This document shows, in pieces, positions 1 through 11,440 of a stretch of DNA of 64,000 bases. The stretch is taken from positions 116,160,916 through 116,224,915 of the forward strand of contig JAHLJT010009436.1 in the NCBI GenBank assembly GCA_031308135.1. Reading direction: 5' to 3'. Within the stretch, counting starts at the first letter, position 1, and each line of letters starts with the position of its first letter. This DNA comes from Acheta domesticus (taxonomy: Eukaryota; Arthropoda; Insecta; Orthoptera; Gryllidae). A program made the translations under genes and the position numbers. The notes under the pieces are model-generated. The model was not told where the DNA came from and ran no database searches. It saw nothing but the letters and a program-made list of their open reading frames with translations.

Positions 1-2278
1 CTGTAAATTATAATTAGATAAGGTGTACTCAACTCATAGACTAATGTTCAAAACACAAGAACTTGCCATTCAGATTCAACAGTTCATAAAACTTACATAA
101 AATTACAAAATATCATGAAATATTTTGTATTGTTTCTAACTAGTATTGAAATAGCAAATATAGAAAGCTGCCTCATTCACTAAGCAGTCTTAGTTAAGAA
201 AATAACAGGTAATTTTTCTTTTGTTAGCTACAAATGAGTAAGGATTAAGTCATCTTCTTACAAATATATTTACAAATAACAAAGCATTAATATCTGAAAA
301 CAATATTATAGAGCAATTGTTACAAGAGAGACTTTTACTTCCATTTTACAGTTCCTTCAGAATTTAGAAAGTTTTTATGAATATCGCCCTTCAGTAAGAT
401 CGGCCTCAATCACTAAACGCTGGGGACGAAAACTGTTATTCATTTGAATTACATACGAACCCAAAACTTCAATAATCTAACATATCAAAGAGTGGAAGCA
501 TTACAATAACTCATATCACAGATCATCTTTCTAATTGCTTCCAGTTGAAGTCCTTTGGTCACTGTCAGCACCATCATCCGCCATGATACATTAAAAAACA
601 CTTGTTCTAGTCGACAATGCTTCTTCACAGTTCCGAATATCATGTTTTCGTTAATGATGTTGATGCCAAGAACTCAACTCGAGATAAAATTGTATTTCAG
701 AAAACATAATTCTATACTCTAATCCTTCATTCAAAATGTTAATGTGCTACTTACAAGATCAGAAATGAGAACATGAGGATATTTTATACGTGTTTAATTC
801 ACGTGCTCACTTCCCTCAAGATTTAGCTTTGCTATTGTCTTCATTCAATTTACTTGCAAAAGGTGTTATTTGAAAACTTTATCAACATTTTTACTCTATT
901 CTACAGTCAATTTGCAATTAACAAAACTTTCTTCCAATTTATAAGCTTCTCGATCACCTTTAAACTTGCTTAAATATCTTTGTGTTAATTCTTTGATGGC
1001 CTCTCACTAAATATTGGCAGAACCTAATAAAAGTATTGTTTTCACTCTCAAATAAAAAATCTTAGAACATTTGATAGAAGTTAAAGAGGTTTCACGAAGT
1101 AATTGTTTTCATGTCTCGCGTACTTCTCCATTTTAAAATGGTGAGTAAACTTCAATATTTTATCAGTTAGTAATACTGATAACAATAATTATACCAGCCA
1201 CTTCTTTAGTATATTGAGGCAGCAAAATGATTTATACGTTGATTGTTCAATTGCTAACATTTTCATCTGATTAATATACCGGAAACGTTTATATAAGCGT
1301 TTATTTTGCATTAAGAACATAGAGAATTGTGCAAAATGGTTAAGATTTTCTGACCTTAGGAAGAGTTCCCTAGCAGACTACATCGTCTTGAATTTCGAAA
1401 AAGACCTTTCATCATCAAATGATGTGATGAGTGCATATTTAGTTTGTGCTAAATACATTCTCTGAAGGGCAGATTCTAAGAAAATGTATTTTCTCATTTG
1501 AGAAATCATCTCACTTTGCCAGTCTTTCGGTAAGTCATGTAAAATGTTCGTTTAAGCTTGTTTTGTATAATCAAGAACATGTATGCTTTTCATTTATTAA
1601 TATTTTTAACTTACAAGTAAATGTGTTTTTTCGTCAAAAACCTCTAAAATATGCATTATACGGAAAACTTCTTAAATCTCATATTCCATTTTTTGGCAAG
1701 AAATATTAAGATTTTAAGTTTTTGGCAGATATGACTATTATCAATTGTGTGGACTTCTCAGCATAAAACATTAGCTTCCAAATTACGTTTTCACGCGTTA
1801 ACAATTTTTTCTGTGTGGTACATAGAATTAAAACTATTGTTTATTAAAACGGACAATTTCTTGATAGCCCTTTTTCCTTTTGAATAATTGCTGTTAATTT
1901 TCCATTTCCCAACCATTTGAAAATTCCATCTCAACTGTTTTCGGACCACATTGAATAGTGTGAATTAATGTATACTTTTTCTGTGCTTCGTGTTTATGTA
2001 TAAGCGTTTTTATATGATATATACTTTCAATTTATTTAAAGTGATATATTCATTTTGTTGAAAAAATAATTTCAATTAAAGTAACAGACTAGCTTCGTAC
2101 CCTCTCTTCATAAAATTTGTTGACAGATTTTTATCTTTATCAATTATTCACCCAAATATCATTCTGTCATCTATTTAGTATTATCGATAACTAAATTTAA
2201 AAATTGTTTTCCGTATATTTAAATTGCAATAACCTTCGGAACCCTTCCTCACCTGTACACAATAGTCTGAAACCGATG
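1..2278. other. AT-rich non-coding stretch
   Basis: I see no gene, RNA or transposon signature here. The region is AT-rich with frequent stops in all frames. An 87-codon open frame at 1446-1709 (+) has no recognisable motif and I regard it as chance. Confidence 0.6.
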
Positions 2279-2310
2279 TTAATTTAATTTTTTTATTAAT
2301 ATAGAAAGAA

Positions 2311-3195
2311 TTGTGGCGCCGGCCATCTGTGTCGCCACCGTCGCCACAATCTCTCGAGTTGCCACAGTCACGGTCGCTACATTCAAAACAGTCGCCATAT
2401 TCTCGGCAGTCTCCATATTCACAGCAGACGCCATATTCACAGCAGGCGCCACCTTCACAGCAGACGCCATATTCACAGCAGACGCCATATTCACAGCAGC
2501 CGCTATATTCACAGCAGACGCCATATTCACAAAAGGCGCCATATTCACAGCAGACGCCATATTCACAGCAGTGGCCATATGCACAGCAGTGGACGTATTC
2601 ACAGCAGTGGCAATATTCACAGCAGTCGTTATATTCACAGCAGACGCCATATCATTCGCCATACTCGCAACAATGGTCACATTCACTACCGCCGCCGAAG
2701 GCTTTACGACCACCGTCGTCGCCGCCTTCATCGGCACGACTGCAATCACCAACCGCGTTCCAGTATCTTTACAAACCTGGCCTAAAAGGCCGTTCTCGAT
2801 CGTCCCCCTCACCCCGTCGACGGACTAAGGCCACCTACCGTCGAACCCCCGAACACGCAGCACCTCGTCACCGTCTTCTTCGGCGTCCTCCCGTGACACC
2901 GACCCACCGTCGTAAACGCAATCGCGCTTCTCGCTCGCGCCATCGTCGCCGGCGGCCTGCGTCGTCATCGTCTCGGCGCCGCATTGCCGCTTCCTCATCT
3001 GCTCATCGCCGTCGTTTCAAGCGGACCCCGTCCGGTCATCGCCATATGAGACGGAATTCATCGAACCGCCATCATCCCAGGCGGACTTCATCGCATCGTC
3101 TCCACAAGCGCAAACGACGTCGTCACTCGGTGGGCAATAGTCTAGCTGAGTCAAAAAGTAACCTTAATATTTCAGATATGTTTCTTGTAAACTAA
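2311..3195 (+). CDS. Repeat-rich ORF, hexapeptide repeat then Arg/Ser-rich tail; unrecognised
   Basis: I do not recognise this gene. A 294-codon frame, opening at a TTG with no obvious ATG context, reads as about 15 copies of a hexapeptide close to YSQQTP (roughly residues 27-118). A Pro/Ser-rich linker follows, then a strongly basic half rich in Arg, Ser and His (roughly residues 150-280), with a stop at 3195. It could be one exon of an RS-like or low-complexity protein, with an acceptor-like atatag just upstream near 2302. Against this, the 18-bp unit keeps three frames open by itself, including the opposite strand where it reads as AVNMAS repeats, so openness is weak evidence. The 2690-3130 part is rich in CGTCG-like triplets and much more GC-rich than its surroundings. 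Confidence 0.25.
   Translation: MWRRPSVSPPSPQSLELPQSRSLHSKQSPYSRQSPYSQQTPYSQQAPPSQQTPYSQQTPYSQQPLYSQQTPYSQKAPYSQQTPYSQQWPYAQQWTYSQQWQYSQQSLYSQQTPYHSPYSQQWSHSLPPPKALRPPSSPPSSARLQSPTAFQYLYKPGLKGRSRSSPSPRRRTKATYRRTPEHAAPRHRLLRRPPVTPTHRRKRNRASRSRHRRRRPASSSSRRRIAASSSAHRRRFKRTPSGHRHMRRNSSNRHHPRRTSSHRLHKRKRRRHSVGNSLAESKSNLNISDMFLVN
2389..2662. repeat. 18-bp minisatellite, about 15 units
   Basis: The unit is close to cagcagacgccatattca, repeated head to tail with scattered substitutions and no visible length change. The period of 18 is divisible by three, so every frame keeps its phase. This explains the overlapping open frames on both strands. Confidence 0.9.
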
Positions 3196-3786
3196 TTATT
3201 TCAAACGGTCTTTAAAGTTACGTTATATCCATGTTCAAGCATGAGTTTTTAAATTATCATCCCTCCATTGTGCAATGTGTTCTGCTGTAGTTTTGTTAGA
3301 TTGCCTGCACTATCACCTTTTCATTACCTTGTTTTTTTCATTGAAAGATTTAGACAAAACAGAGCAATATCACAGATCAAAATATTTTTGACAACAATAT
3401 GTATTAAATCAGGTTAAATCTAGTTCATACTAGATAAATCAACTCCAATAAAATATTTCCTTGAGTCATTGTGCACATTTAATTCGAAATGTGGGCATTT
3501 CATTTGATCATATATCACTGGGGCATGCAATGTTCTCTCCCAACGCATTACAATTTACATACGTTAGGTGTGCGAGTTTCACTTTCGAAGGTAGAATTAC
3601 AGTCGTGACAAGGTGTCGTTAACTAATGATATTTTATTTTTTAATTATTTTGCACAATGAAAAACAATTATTACAGCTAGAGCATTTTGTTTCCAAGATT
3701 ATTATTTTGAATTTATTTCCTTGCATAAACATTTGCAAAATTGCTTGGAAAATGCACACAAATCAAACAGGAATCCATTTTATTAC

Positions 3787-3818
<32 letters not shown>

Positions 3819-4640
3819 TTCATTATCAAAAAGTATTTATAGATTTGGAGACCTTCAGTACTAAAACTAAGTCTTCTTGTAATGTCATTGTTCTTGCCAT
3901 TTTATTTACGGAACTTTTAAGGAGATTTTCGTAGAGGTTCATGCTAAGAATAGGGGTTCATGGAAAGATCCCAATGATCTCGGTCTTTTCTAAAAATTTG
4001 GATTGAAATTTTAAGGTTACTTTTTGACTCAATCTTATTGATGTATTTTCTATACATATAAAAAAAGGCTATGGCGAAATAAGAATTAAAAATATGCCCA
4101 AAACATTTTGATACAACTCTGCGTGGAATACGTATAAGACCAAGTAAAACTAAGATTTACCAATTTTCAGACCCTCACCCTCTTCACCTGTTCTCAATTT
4201 TATAAAAACTTTTTACATTTCATTTTTTACTGCTTACAATATTTTTTCAACATCTGTAATTCAATAATTAAAAATAATTTAGATGATTTTTGGCGTCTAA
4301 TTTAAATTTTTTAACTATTAAAACTCGAAAAAAGCACTTAATAATTTTTACTTAAAAACTTTCAGAGGTGCTACTACCGAAAAATATATTTCCTGTTATT
4401 TTATGCAAACTAGTTAAAAGTTTTTCCGTTTTTTGAAGGAATAGTACATACTTGAAAACATTAAAAACTTTATTTTCATGATTTTTGGCTTCGTTTGGTT
4501 CTATTTAGATAAGTTGCTGAGGTGCTACCACAGAAAAAAATGATGTACTTTTATGCAAGTTATATTAATTTTTCCAGTTTTTTAAGGAGTAAAACATACT
4601 TTAAAAAAATAAAATGTGATTTCTTCACAATGTCCACAAT
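3196..4640. other. AT-rich stretch with simple repeat and a degenerate tandem duplication
   Basis: There is no gene. A (TTA)n tract lies at about 3786-3818. Two diverged direct copies of a roughly 150-bp unit start near 4366 and 4518, each running from gaggtgctac to a segment ending in catactt. Confidence 0.6.
3786..3818. repeat. (TTA)n microsatellite
   Basis: Perfect trinucleotide repeat of about 11 units. Confidence 0.9.
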
Positions 4641-4749
4641 TTGGTTTTAAAATACTCAAGTAAAGAGAGACAGCAATTTCTCCTTCTTAACAATACATTT
4701 TTACCAAGAAATATGGAAAGTGAATTAATTTTTATAATAAAGCATTATA

Positions 4750-6370
4750 AGACGTGGTTTGGAGTACTTTATCTCAAGAAGAATCATTGCCCCAAAGTGG
4801 AGGATACGTTTACGTACAAATAAAGGACAAACAGATGTTGAATGTATCTAACTCCCCATCAACAGAAACCGGTGCTACTCACAAAAACTTTTTCATCTGC
4901 TCTGCAGTGAATGATATTGTGGTATCGTCATCGCAAAGAAGATTACATTCTTTTCTAAAAAAGATTGTTATTCCTAATGGAAACGTGTTGTCGCAGGCAT
5001 ATTATAAATCGACATCTTTATGAGGATGACTTGAAGAAATTGATTACTTACAATAACACTAGTTAAAATTGACAAAAACGCTTACGCAGCTTTTAAAAGA
5101 AAATAAATCAAAGCAAACCAGTGTTGATGACATGACTGAAGATTGTTTTAAATATGGTGTACAGTTGTTTGTTTTGACCAGATTTAGTTGTGATGACTTG
5201 GAGAGGTGGATCAGGGCATCAACTGATGTCATTCCAGTGCCTCTGACCGGGAGGCCCTAGATTGTCAGCATGGCGAATTGAGTCACTGGTCATGAATTCT
5301 AGCGGCCGGCTGCTCTGATCGGTAGTTTCCGTGATTTCTCCGATCAACACCAGGCGAATTGCGCAGCAAACGGGCTACGGACCGCGCGCGATATTTCCTT
5401 CCTGTTCCTTGTCCTATCCTGACCCCTTATGTACACACTTATACTTACATGCACTTCACTACCACACATGCCGGGAGACAAATCGGGAGCTTGGAGCTTG
5501 TCCCGGCATGGGCGGTGCTCCGCTGGTAGGAAATGCCTGGTTGAGGGAAAACCCGCTCGCCGACAGTAGGTCGGGGCCGGATCTCGCCATCCAGCGGGGG
5601 AAGTCCACCGCCACACCCTGATGAAAAAACATGCACTACACTTACGGGAAATTGACCTTAGCAATTGACACGCCAGAAATTACTAAATTATCAATCATTC
5701 AGTTATGATGATTCCAAATCAATTGAGATGAAAAAGGAATTTTGAAGGAAGGCCAGTGTTTCAAGCGTTGGTAACATTTGTATTGATTCTCGGCCTACCA
5801 CCAGGACAATGTGTTTCTGATTATTCTGAATCAGTGATCAACTCATCTGTCAGCAAATTGCCAGCAAGGTTTAATGTACTTGTCAAACATCAGACATGAT
5901 ACTATAAACAACCATAAAAGTATTTATGTAAATAAGTCATTCGGATATGAAAAGAAGTTAATCTGTGATGGGACTTATATTAGACATCAGAAAACTTCAA
6001 ATAATGGTTTCCAACAAAAGTCAATCTACTTATAAGGAAGTTCATTTGTAAAAGCCCTTTACAATTTGCGCATTGGATGGATTTAAGACCATACAATGCA
6101 AACAAGAATGACGTAGAAATTCTAAGAGAAATATGAAAAGATTCATCCAACTTGCCGAATATTTTGCTAAAAGGTGATGTATTCAACATTCACAAACGGG
6201 TCAAAGGTTTAAAATAATATCCTGAAGATATAGAGGCACATCGTCTTGATGACAGCTCTCAAGAGAAAACGTAGTCACCTGACTGCAATAGATTCGAATG
6301 AATAGCGACCGGTAACAAAATTGCGTTTGGGCTGTTGAAGGGTGCTATTACGTGGATTACAGGTAAAAAA
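4750..6370 (+). pseudogene. Decayed Harbinger/HARBI1-like DDE transposase (DDE_Tnp_4 type), split by a SINE
   Basis: Fragments in shifting + frames read in the order expected for this family. Near 4983-5050 there is a Cys/His stretch, CCRRHIINRHLYEDDLKKL, like the N-terminal CCxxH segment of these proteins. Near 5115-5200 comes DDMTEDCFKYGVQLF and RFSCDDLERWI. After the SINE comes FQALVTF (about 5760), then the first catalytic block LICDGTYIRHQKTSNN (about 5958-6005). NANKNDVEILREI (about 6095-6130) corresponds to the second catalytic region, LLKGDVFNI follows (about 6165), and HLTAIDSNE (about 6275) ends the core. Stops and frameshifts occur throughout, so it cannot make a protein. The family rests on remembered motif patterns, not a search. 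A related DDE_Tnp_4 subgroup is the main alternative. Confidence 0.65.
5203..5700 (+). mobile_element. tRNA-derived SINE, family 1, copy A
   Basis: The copy starts with the family head ggtgg-tcagggcatcaac. The family consensus carries a box-A-like GGTGGCTCAGGG and a box B GGTTCGAGTCCC, although box B is damaged in this copy. It then shares the body seen in all copies (ctgtctggaggagaattc region, gatttctccgatcaacacc, cttgtcctatcctgacccc, cttgtcccggc) and ends in an atcaatca-like tail. It interrupts the transposase relic at 4750-6370. The 5344-5664 open frames on both strands are side effects of its GC content. Confidence 0.8.
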
Positions 6371-6667
6371 TGAAACTTCTTTTTAATGAGATGGGTAACA
6401 TAATATTATCATTCCACTATATTATAGAATTTCTTCCTATTTAAATAACATTTTCGGAGAAAGATTTAATGCCGACAAAAACGTACTTCAAAATAATTTC
6501 TGCCGAAATGCTTGCAAAAAAGATTCTGATAACTCGCCAAGCACATACAAATCTTAACAGGCAAAAAAAGCTATATAAAAAGTTTCGTTTGTAGCAAAAT
6601 AAAATAAGATAGAACTGTAAACTTACATTCTGTAAAAGAAAATCCTTAGCTTAAAATTTTCAAGGTA
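6371..6667. other. AT-rich spacer
   Basis: Nothing recognisable lies between the Harbinger-like relic and the start of the hAT-like element. Confidence 0.6.
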
Positions 6668-6833
6668 CTCTAGACCAGCGTTTGCCACCTGGAGAATAAA
6701 TGATGTCAGAGCACTTCTTTCTCTTCGCCAGCAGACTCGGAGAAGCGGTGCGAGAAAAGGGAAGGGAGGGGCAGACCGCGGTCTCCGGTAACTACAACCT
6801 TGGCAGTGGGCCTTTGCTGGTGTGCCGGACAAC

Positions 6834-7063
6834 ATGAGTAGGAAACCATCTTCATTCGTCAATTTCCTTTCTGTTTGGGAAGAAAGATTTCTTTTTGTGG
6901 GTACTGGAACAATAACGAAGTGTGAAGTATGTTCGAAAGAATTGCAACATGTTAAAAACTCCAACCTACAGATGGATTACGTATCTTTGCGACCCCCTTT
7001 TAAACAATTTTTCAACTCTGTTATTCGATTTCTGAAGCGTATGACATGTGAAATCAATTGTTG
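6834..7063 (+). pseudogene. N-terminal BED-type zinc-finger fragment of a hAT transposase
   Basis: From the ATG at 6834 the frame reads MSRKPSSFVNF, then SVWEERFLFVGTG and TKCEVCSKELQHVK-NSNL. This is the W-x-FLFV / CxxC / K-x-NL pattern of BED-like fingers that begin ZBED and hAT-type proteins. After the CxxC pair the expected HY..H half is changed to MDY, so the metal site is incomplete. The frame then runs into a (TA)n tract and the MITE at 7123, so the rest of the transposase is lost. An upstream GTG at 6822 would add four residues; the ATG is the more likely start. Confidence 0.5.

Positions 7064-7066
<3 letters not shown>

Positions 7067-7122
<56 letters not shown>
7067..7122. repeat. 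(TA)n microsatellite, left flank of MITE
   Basis: Perfect TA run directly abutting the left terminus of the inverted-repeat element. A matching run flanks the other side, as expected if a TA target lay within or seeded a microsatellite. Confidence 0.9.
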
Positions 7123-7125
<3 letters not shown>

Positions 7126-8366
7126 GGTGAGTCACGTAACTTTAGCACCTCCTGTAACTTTTGAACGGTTGAAGTTATTGCAATGCAGTTTTAACGGAAG
7201 TGCATGAGGGGAAGGGGCTAATAGATATGTGCATAAATTTCTATTTCATCACTTGTATTTTAGGAGATATTTTAGGTAACTTTGTTTTTTCAAATGGAAC
7301 TATACATATTTTTTCAGTCCACCATGACGAGCGTAAAAAGACGAATCCAATGATGTACATATTGTTATATGTTAGATAAGCATTTTCTTTTATTAATTTT
7401 GATTTTTGCGACTGGGGTTTAACGGACATTTTGAATAGTCCACCACACAAGGTCATGCAGCGCTCCACCAGCAACGCGCGCCCGAGCAAGGGAAGGGAGA
7501 TTTGAAGAAACGAAACATGTTCCAAATATTCACAAAACCACTGCAGTTTTTTCCTGAACTGTGCTTTCCATCCTTCCGCATTTTCAGATTTTCGACTTTC
7601 TTTGATTGAAGGAATTAAAGGATGGAAAATAAGGATGTCATTAGTTTGTATCGTATTAAAATTGTTTATAACTTCTACTCCATTTAATGGGGTTTCATAA
7701 GATACGTATTAATGGGATCTTGAAACCAAGCACAATAAGAATAAATAATTAAAACTGTATAAAAAATATTGCGTATTTTGAGCAAACAATTTCAATGTTA
7801 ATAAGAATATAATAATAACTTAGGGATAGAAATAATCTTATTTCAATAAATACTACTTAAGACAAATCCGTATTTTCAATCCCTAAGAAACACAAAATAT
7901 CTGAAAATGGATCAGGATGGAAAGGAGAGTTCAGGAAAAAATGCAACAGTTTTGTGAATATTTTTCGTAGCCTCAAGTACTAAAATCCCTTCCCTTTCCC
8001 GACCCCGCGTTTGCTGGGCGAGCGCTGCGTGACCTTGTGGGGCTGACAGTTACAATGAAAATATCCGTTAAACACTAGTCGCAAAAAAAATCAAAATTAC
8101 TCAAAAAAATGCTTATCTAACATATGACAATATTTATATCTTTGAATTTGTCTGTTTACGCTTGTCATGATAGACTGAAAAAATATGTATAGTCCCATTT
8201 GAAAAAACAAATTTACCTCAAATATCTCGTAAAATACAAGTGATAAAAGAGAAATCAATACACATATCAATTAGCCCCATTCCCTCATTCACTTCCGTGA
8301 AAACTGCATTGCAATATCTTCAACCGTTCAAAAGTTACAGGAGGTGCTAAAGTTACGTGACTCACC

Positions 8367-8369
<3 letters not shown>
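7123..8369. mobile_element. Non-autonomous Tc1/mariner-type element with ~485-bp inverted repeats
   Basis: The ends are exact inverted copies (cagggtgagtcacgtaac at left, its complement at right). Similarity continues inward for roughly 485 bp on each side, to about 7607 and 7890, with many substitutions. TA dinucleotides flank both ends. The central ~280 bp is AT-rich and has no transposase. A 94-codon minus-strand frame in the left arm has no counterpart motif. Superfamily assignment rests on the TA target and CAGGGTG-type ends only. Confidence 0.75.

Positions 8370-8425
<56 letters not shown>
8370..8425. repeat. (TA)n microsatellite, right flank of MITE
   Basis: TA run mirroring that at 7067-7122. 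Confidence 0.9.
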
Positions 8426-8429
<4 letters not shown>

Positions 8430-8534
8430 AATTTAAGTAAAATTATGAGTACTTTAACGTTTAATTGTAATACAATACAACCATAACGCATGCGATGAAC
8501 TTACATATCCCTAACGGTTCCGAAATTACGAGTA

Positions 8535-8745
8535 TTATTACTTTCTCGCCTTACGAATACTTCGTAAGAATAGAAAGTTAAGTAATCGTGCGCCGGAAAA
8601 CGGGGAATTGTCCCCAGATAAACTCATATAGCAGGGATCTGGTAACGAAAAAGTGGATAAAACCTGTTGCTAAAGTTTAAAAAAATAGTGCTATAGAAAG
8701 TCAGAGTCTTTATCGGAGATCTTAGTTTTCTAATCTCTAAATTGA
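8535..8745 (-). repeat. HP repeat family, short copy (outer end only)
   Basis: Begins with a small palindrome around ttacgaatacttcgtaa. It continues gcgccggaaaacgg, then ggtaacgaaaaagtggataaaacctgttgctaaa, the outer end of the HP family in reverse orientation. The (ACGG)n tract and body are missing. Confidence 0.65.
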
Positions 8746-9617
8746 ACTGTTTTTTTGTTATGAATGATGATGTTCCCAGATACCTTCCCTTAGCGCGTAA
8801 AGGACATTTTTTTACATACTCTGGATATTTTCGTTTTCTAATGCGAGAAATGAAACTACCATACTCTATTACTGTTTTATAAGTGCATTTGGGGCCTATC
8901 CATTGTGGTGGCAGCGGTTAATCAACGAGGATTGGTACAGGTCTTCCCAGGGAAGCTTCGGCGGTTCGTATCCTGGTCATGGAATATTATTTGTCAGAAT
9001 TCTGTGTTGTCATAGGAAATAATTGAGAATTCTAGGAACTTTATTTAAAACCATGTGAAACCATTTGAATAACAAATATTGATAATTACGATAAATGTTC
9101 TGGAAATGTCTTTACATTTTTGTTCAAATTTTTAACTTTAAACAATTTTTTACGTCTCTTTTTGGATTTGTAAAGCGTATGTACCATCGTATCAATTGTT
9201 TCTTTATCATGCTTTTACCATTTTATAGGTCGGTTCTATTCTTTCATGGCTCTGTTCGAGCCATGCGGTGCTAATGTGGCGTAGTGGTATAAGTGCCGGT
9301 TCGTTAACTTTGAGTATCGTATTTCGGGTATCGGGTCGGTATCGGGTCGGTATCGGGTCTCGGTACGGAAAACGTTTATTGGTAGAATACACTTTTGCTG
9401 GTTTATGAAATAGTGGAATAGCATTAAGGACCATATAGAAGGAGAGCGAGAAAGTATGTGCGTTGGAAGCACCACTAGTTACTTATTTCAAATATTTCAA
9501 AGTAAACAATTTCTAAAATATTAATGTGTAAATATATAACAAAAGGTGGAATGTAAGAAACGAACCAAGAAATAATATACAAAATTGTAAATTCTAGTTT
9601 ACGACACATCCATCTGT
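8746..9617. other. Unassigned interior of the hAT-like span
   Basis: No gene is seen. Two short tRNA-like pieces occur: a box-B-like ggttcgtatcctgg near 8957, and a D-arm-like tggcgtagtggtataagtgc near 9277. The latter is followed by three short cgggtcggtat repeats at about 9327-9360. Neither is a full tRNA. Confidence 0.4.
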
Positions 9618-10793
9618 CCGAAGCGCAGTAATTTTACAGCGAGCTATGATGATTGTCACAAAATTATAGAAAATCTACTCGTATTTTGAAAAAATTAAGC
9701 ATGACCTTATTTGAAGATGTAGTTTTGATAAATATATTTAATTGAGAAAAAATTGTATTTTTAAAATTGTAATTGTAAGAAAATGATGAAAACGAAGCGC
9801 AGTCATTTCCGAGCGGGCTTTATGTTGTCAGGAAATGATAGAAAAACTACTCATATTTTCAAAAAATTCAACATTACTTTACTCGAAGATCTGTTTTTGA
9901 TGAGAATATTTCATTAAGAAAAACAATCGTGTTTTCACAATTGTAGTTATAGAAAGACGCCAAATGTTAAAATGTATACAAAATCAGCCATTTCAACGAA
10001 AATGAAACCTGCACCACTCTATTAAGCTTCCTTTATGCTATCAGGACCCAATTTAATAAAAAACGTGCGGTTTTTAAGAAAAAATGGTTTAAAGAGAATA
10101 AAAATTGTCTATGTTTGACACAGTTTTTCGAAAAAAGTACTGTTTTCGAAAAATTGAACATAACCTTATTTGAAGACCTGTTTTTTATGAATATATTTCA
10201 TTAAAAAAAATGTATCTTCATAATTGTAGTTGTAGGAAGATGCCGAAACAATTTTGATTTTTTTCAATTTTCGAAAAATCAGAGTTTTAAACGAACATAC
10301 GCCTTTCTGTTAAATGATCTTCAAACTATCCAACAACAAAATTTAGTCAAAATTGTTGGCGCCATTTTTTGAAAATTTTGAAAATGTCCCAGGGACTTCA
10401 TGTAAAGTACCGTTCAAAATTGAAATATCGGTTTCAAATTCAAGGGACCGCGAGAATATTCAGATCGATCGGGGAATATTAATTTTGGAGAAAATCGGCT
10501 GAACGGTTTAGTCATTAGCGTTGTTCACAGACGGACGGACGGACGGATGGACAGACGGACAGACAGACGTTTTGCTTTCAATTGGTTTTTTTGGTATGAA
10601 GGACCCACAAAATAGGGATTCTGGCTGCATCACGTGTTAGGAGATTTTTTTCTTAATTGAGCAACTGGATTTACCCACTTTTTCGTTACCTGGGCTCTGT
10701 AATAAGAGTTTTTCTACCGAAAATCCGCCGTTTTTTCGCGCAGCATTACATAACTTTCCCTGTACTATACGTACGTATAGTATACGGGAAAGT
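9618..10793 (+). repeat. HP repeat family, copy with hairpin terminus
   Basis: The body contains three diverged tandem units of about 180 bp (starting near 9618, 9797 and 10140), each with a cttatttgaaga-type segment and an attgtagttgta-type segment. A conserved core follows (aatgtcccagggacttcatg, gatcgatcggggaatatt, gttcacagacggacggacgg), then a terminal hairpin with actttccc at 10753 and gggaaagt ending at 10793. The unit is not coding. Confidence 0.8.
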
Positions 10794-10804
10794 AATAATC
10801 AAGC

Positions 10805-11026
10805 CAGCCGGCCCCGTGGCTGAGATCGCTAAAGCAGTAGTGCCGTAGTGGTCTTGGACCGTGGGTCGCGGGTTCGAGTCCCGCCTCGGGCATGGTTGTA
10901 TGTGTTCGTCTTTTCACCCCCTATCATCATCATATCGTGTCATCATCATGTCATAACGTTACTCCAATAGTGGTCGCTAATGACCGAGTAGTTGATGCGA
11001 CCTTAAAGAACCAAAAAAAAAGAAAA
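10805..11026 (+). mobile_element. tRNA-derived SINE, family 2
   Basis: A tRNA-like head (10811-10891) has a D-arm-like gtggctgagatcgctaaagc and a good box B, gggttcgagtcccgc. A 130-bp body containing tcatcatcat-type repeats follows, then an A-rich 3' tail. The 8-bp duplication AATCAAGC flanks it at 10797-10804 and 11027-11034. The head is not a functional tRNA because the acceptor stem pairs only partly. Confidence 0.8.
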
Positions 11027-11034
11027 AATCAAGC

Positions 11035-11440
11035 TTTCAAAAATCGAAAAAATCAAAAATCGAAATTCTTTTTTGACCCCTACCGGGTACCTACTTGTTA
11101 ACATTAAGTATTGTTCAGAACCTACCAGTATCTACTTGTTAACATTTATTATTGTTCAGAACGAAATATTTCGTTAAACCATTTTATAAAATATTGTTTT
11201 TCTAATGCGTTAAAACTCTTTTTTTACAAAAATGTTATCTAATAGAAGAATCGAAGTGGAATTACAGAACTGGTTAAGTAATAAAGGGTGGGACAATAAC
11301 TAACCCATAAAGGGTGGGATATTGCATGGAATTATGAAATGAATGTTCTATCGTACTTTTCTTCATATTGTTATTGAATAATAAATATTCTGAATAATAT
11401 TAGCATTAAAAAACGTAATTATCTATTTTCTAAGCGAACC
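11035..11440. other. AT-rich remainder of hAT-like span with 42-bp direct repeat
   Basis: Two direct copies of a 42-bp unit (ctacc..gta.ctacttgttaacatt...attgttcagaac) lie at about 11079-11120 and 11121-11162. No gene is seen. Confidence 0.6.

Noticed and set aside
5331..5664. Paired sense/antisense ORFs of about 100 codons
   Set aside because: They coincide with the SINE body, and similar frames appear in every other copy (36146-36481, 27366-27611, 38904-39227).
8285..8491. Small ORF with an alternating Tyr-Ile run
   Set aside because: Encoded by the (TA)n microsatellite; the same applies to frames at 7070-7130 and 38180-38250.
10811..10891. tRNA gene
   Set aside because: The tRNA-like head pairs poorly at the acceptor, is followed by a SINE body and A-tail, and is flanked by an 8-bp duplication.
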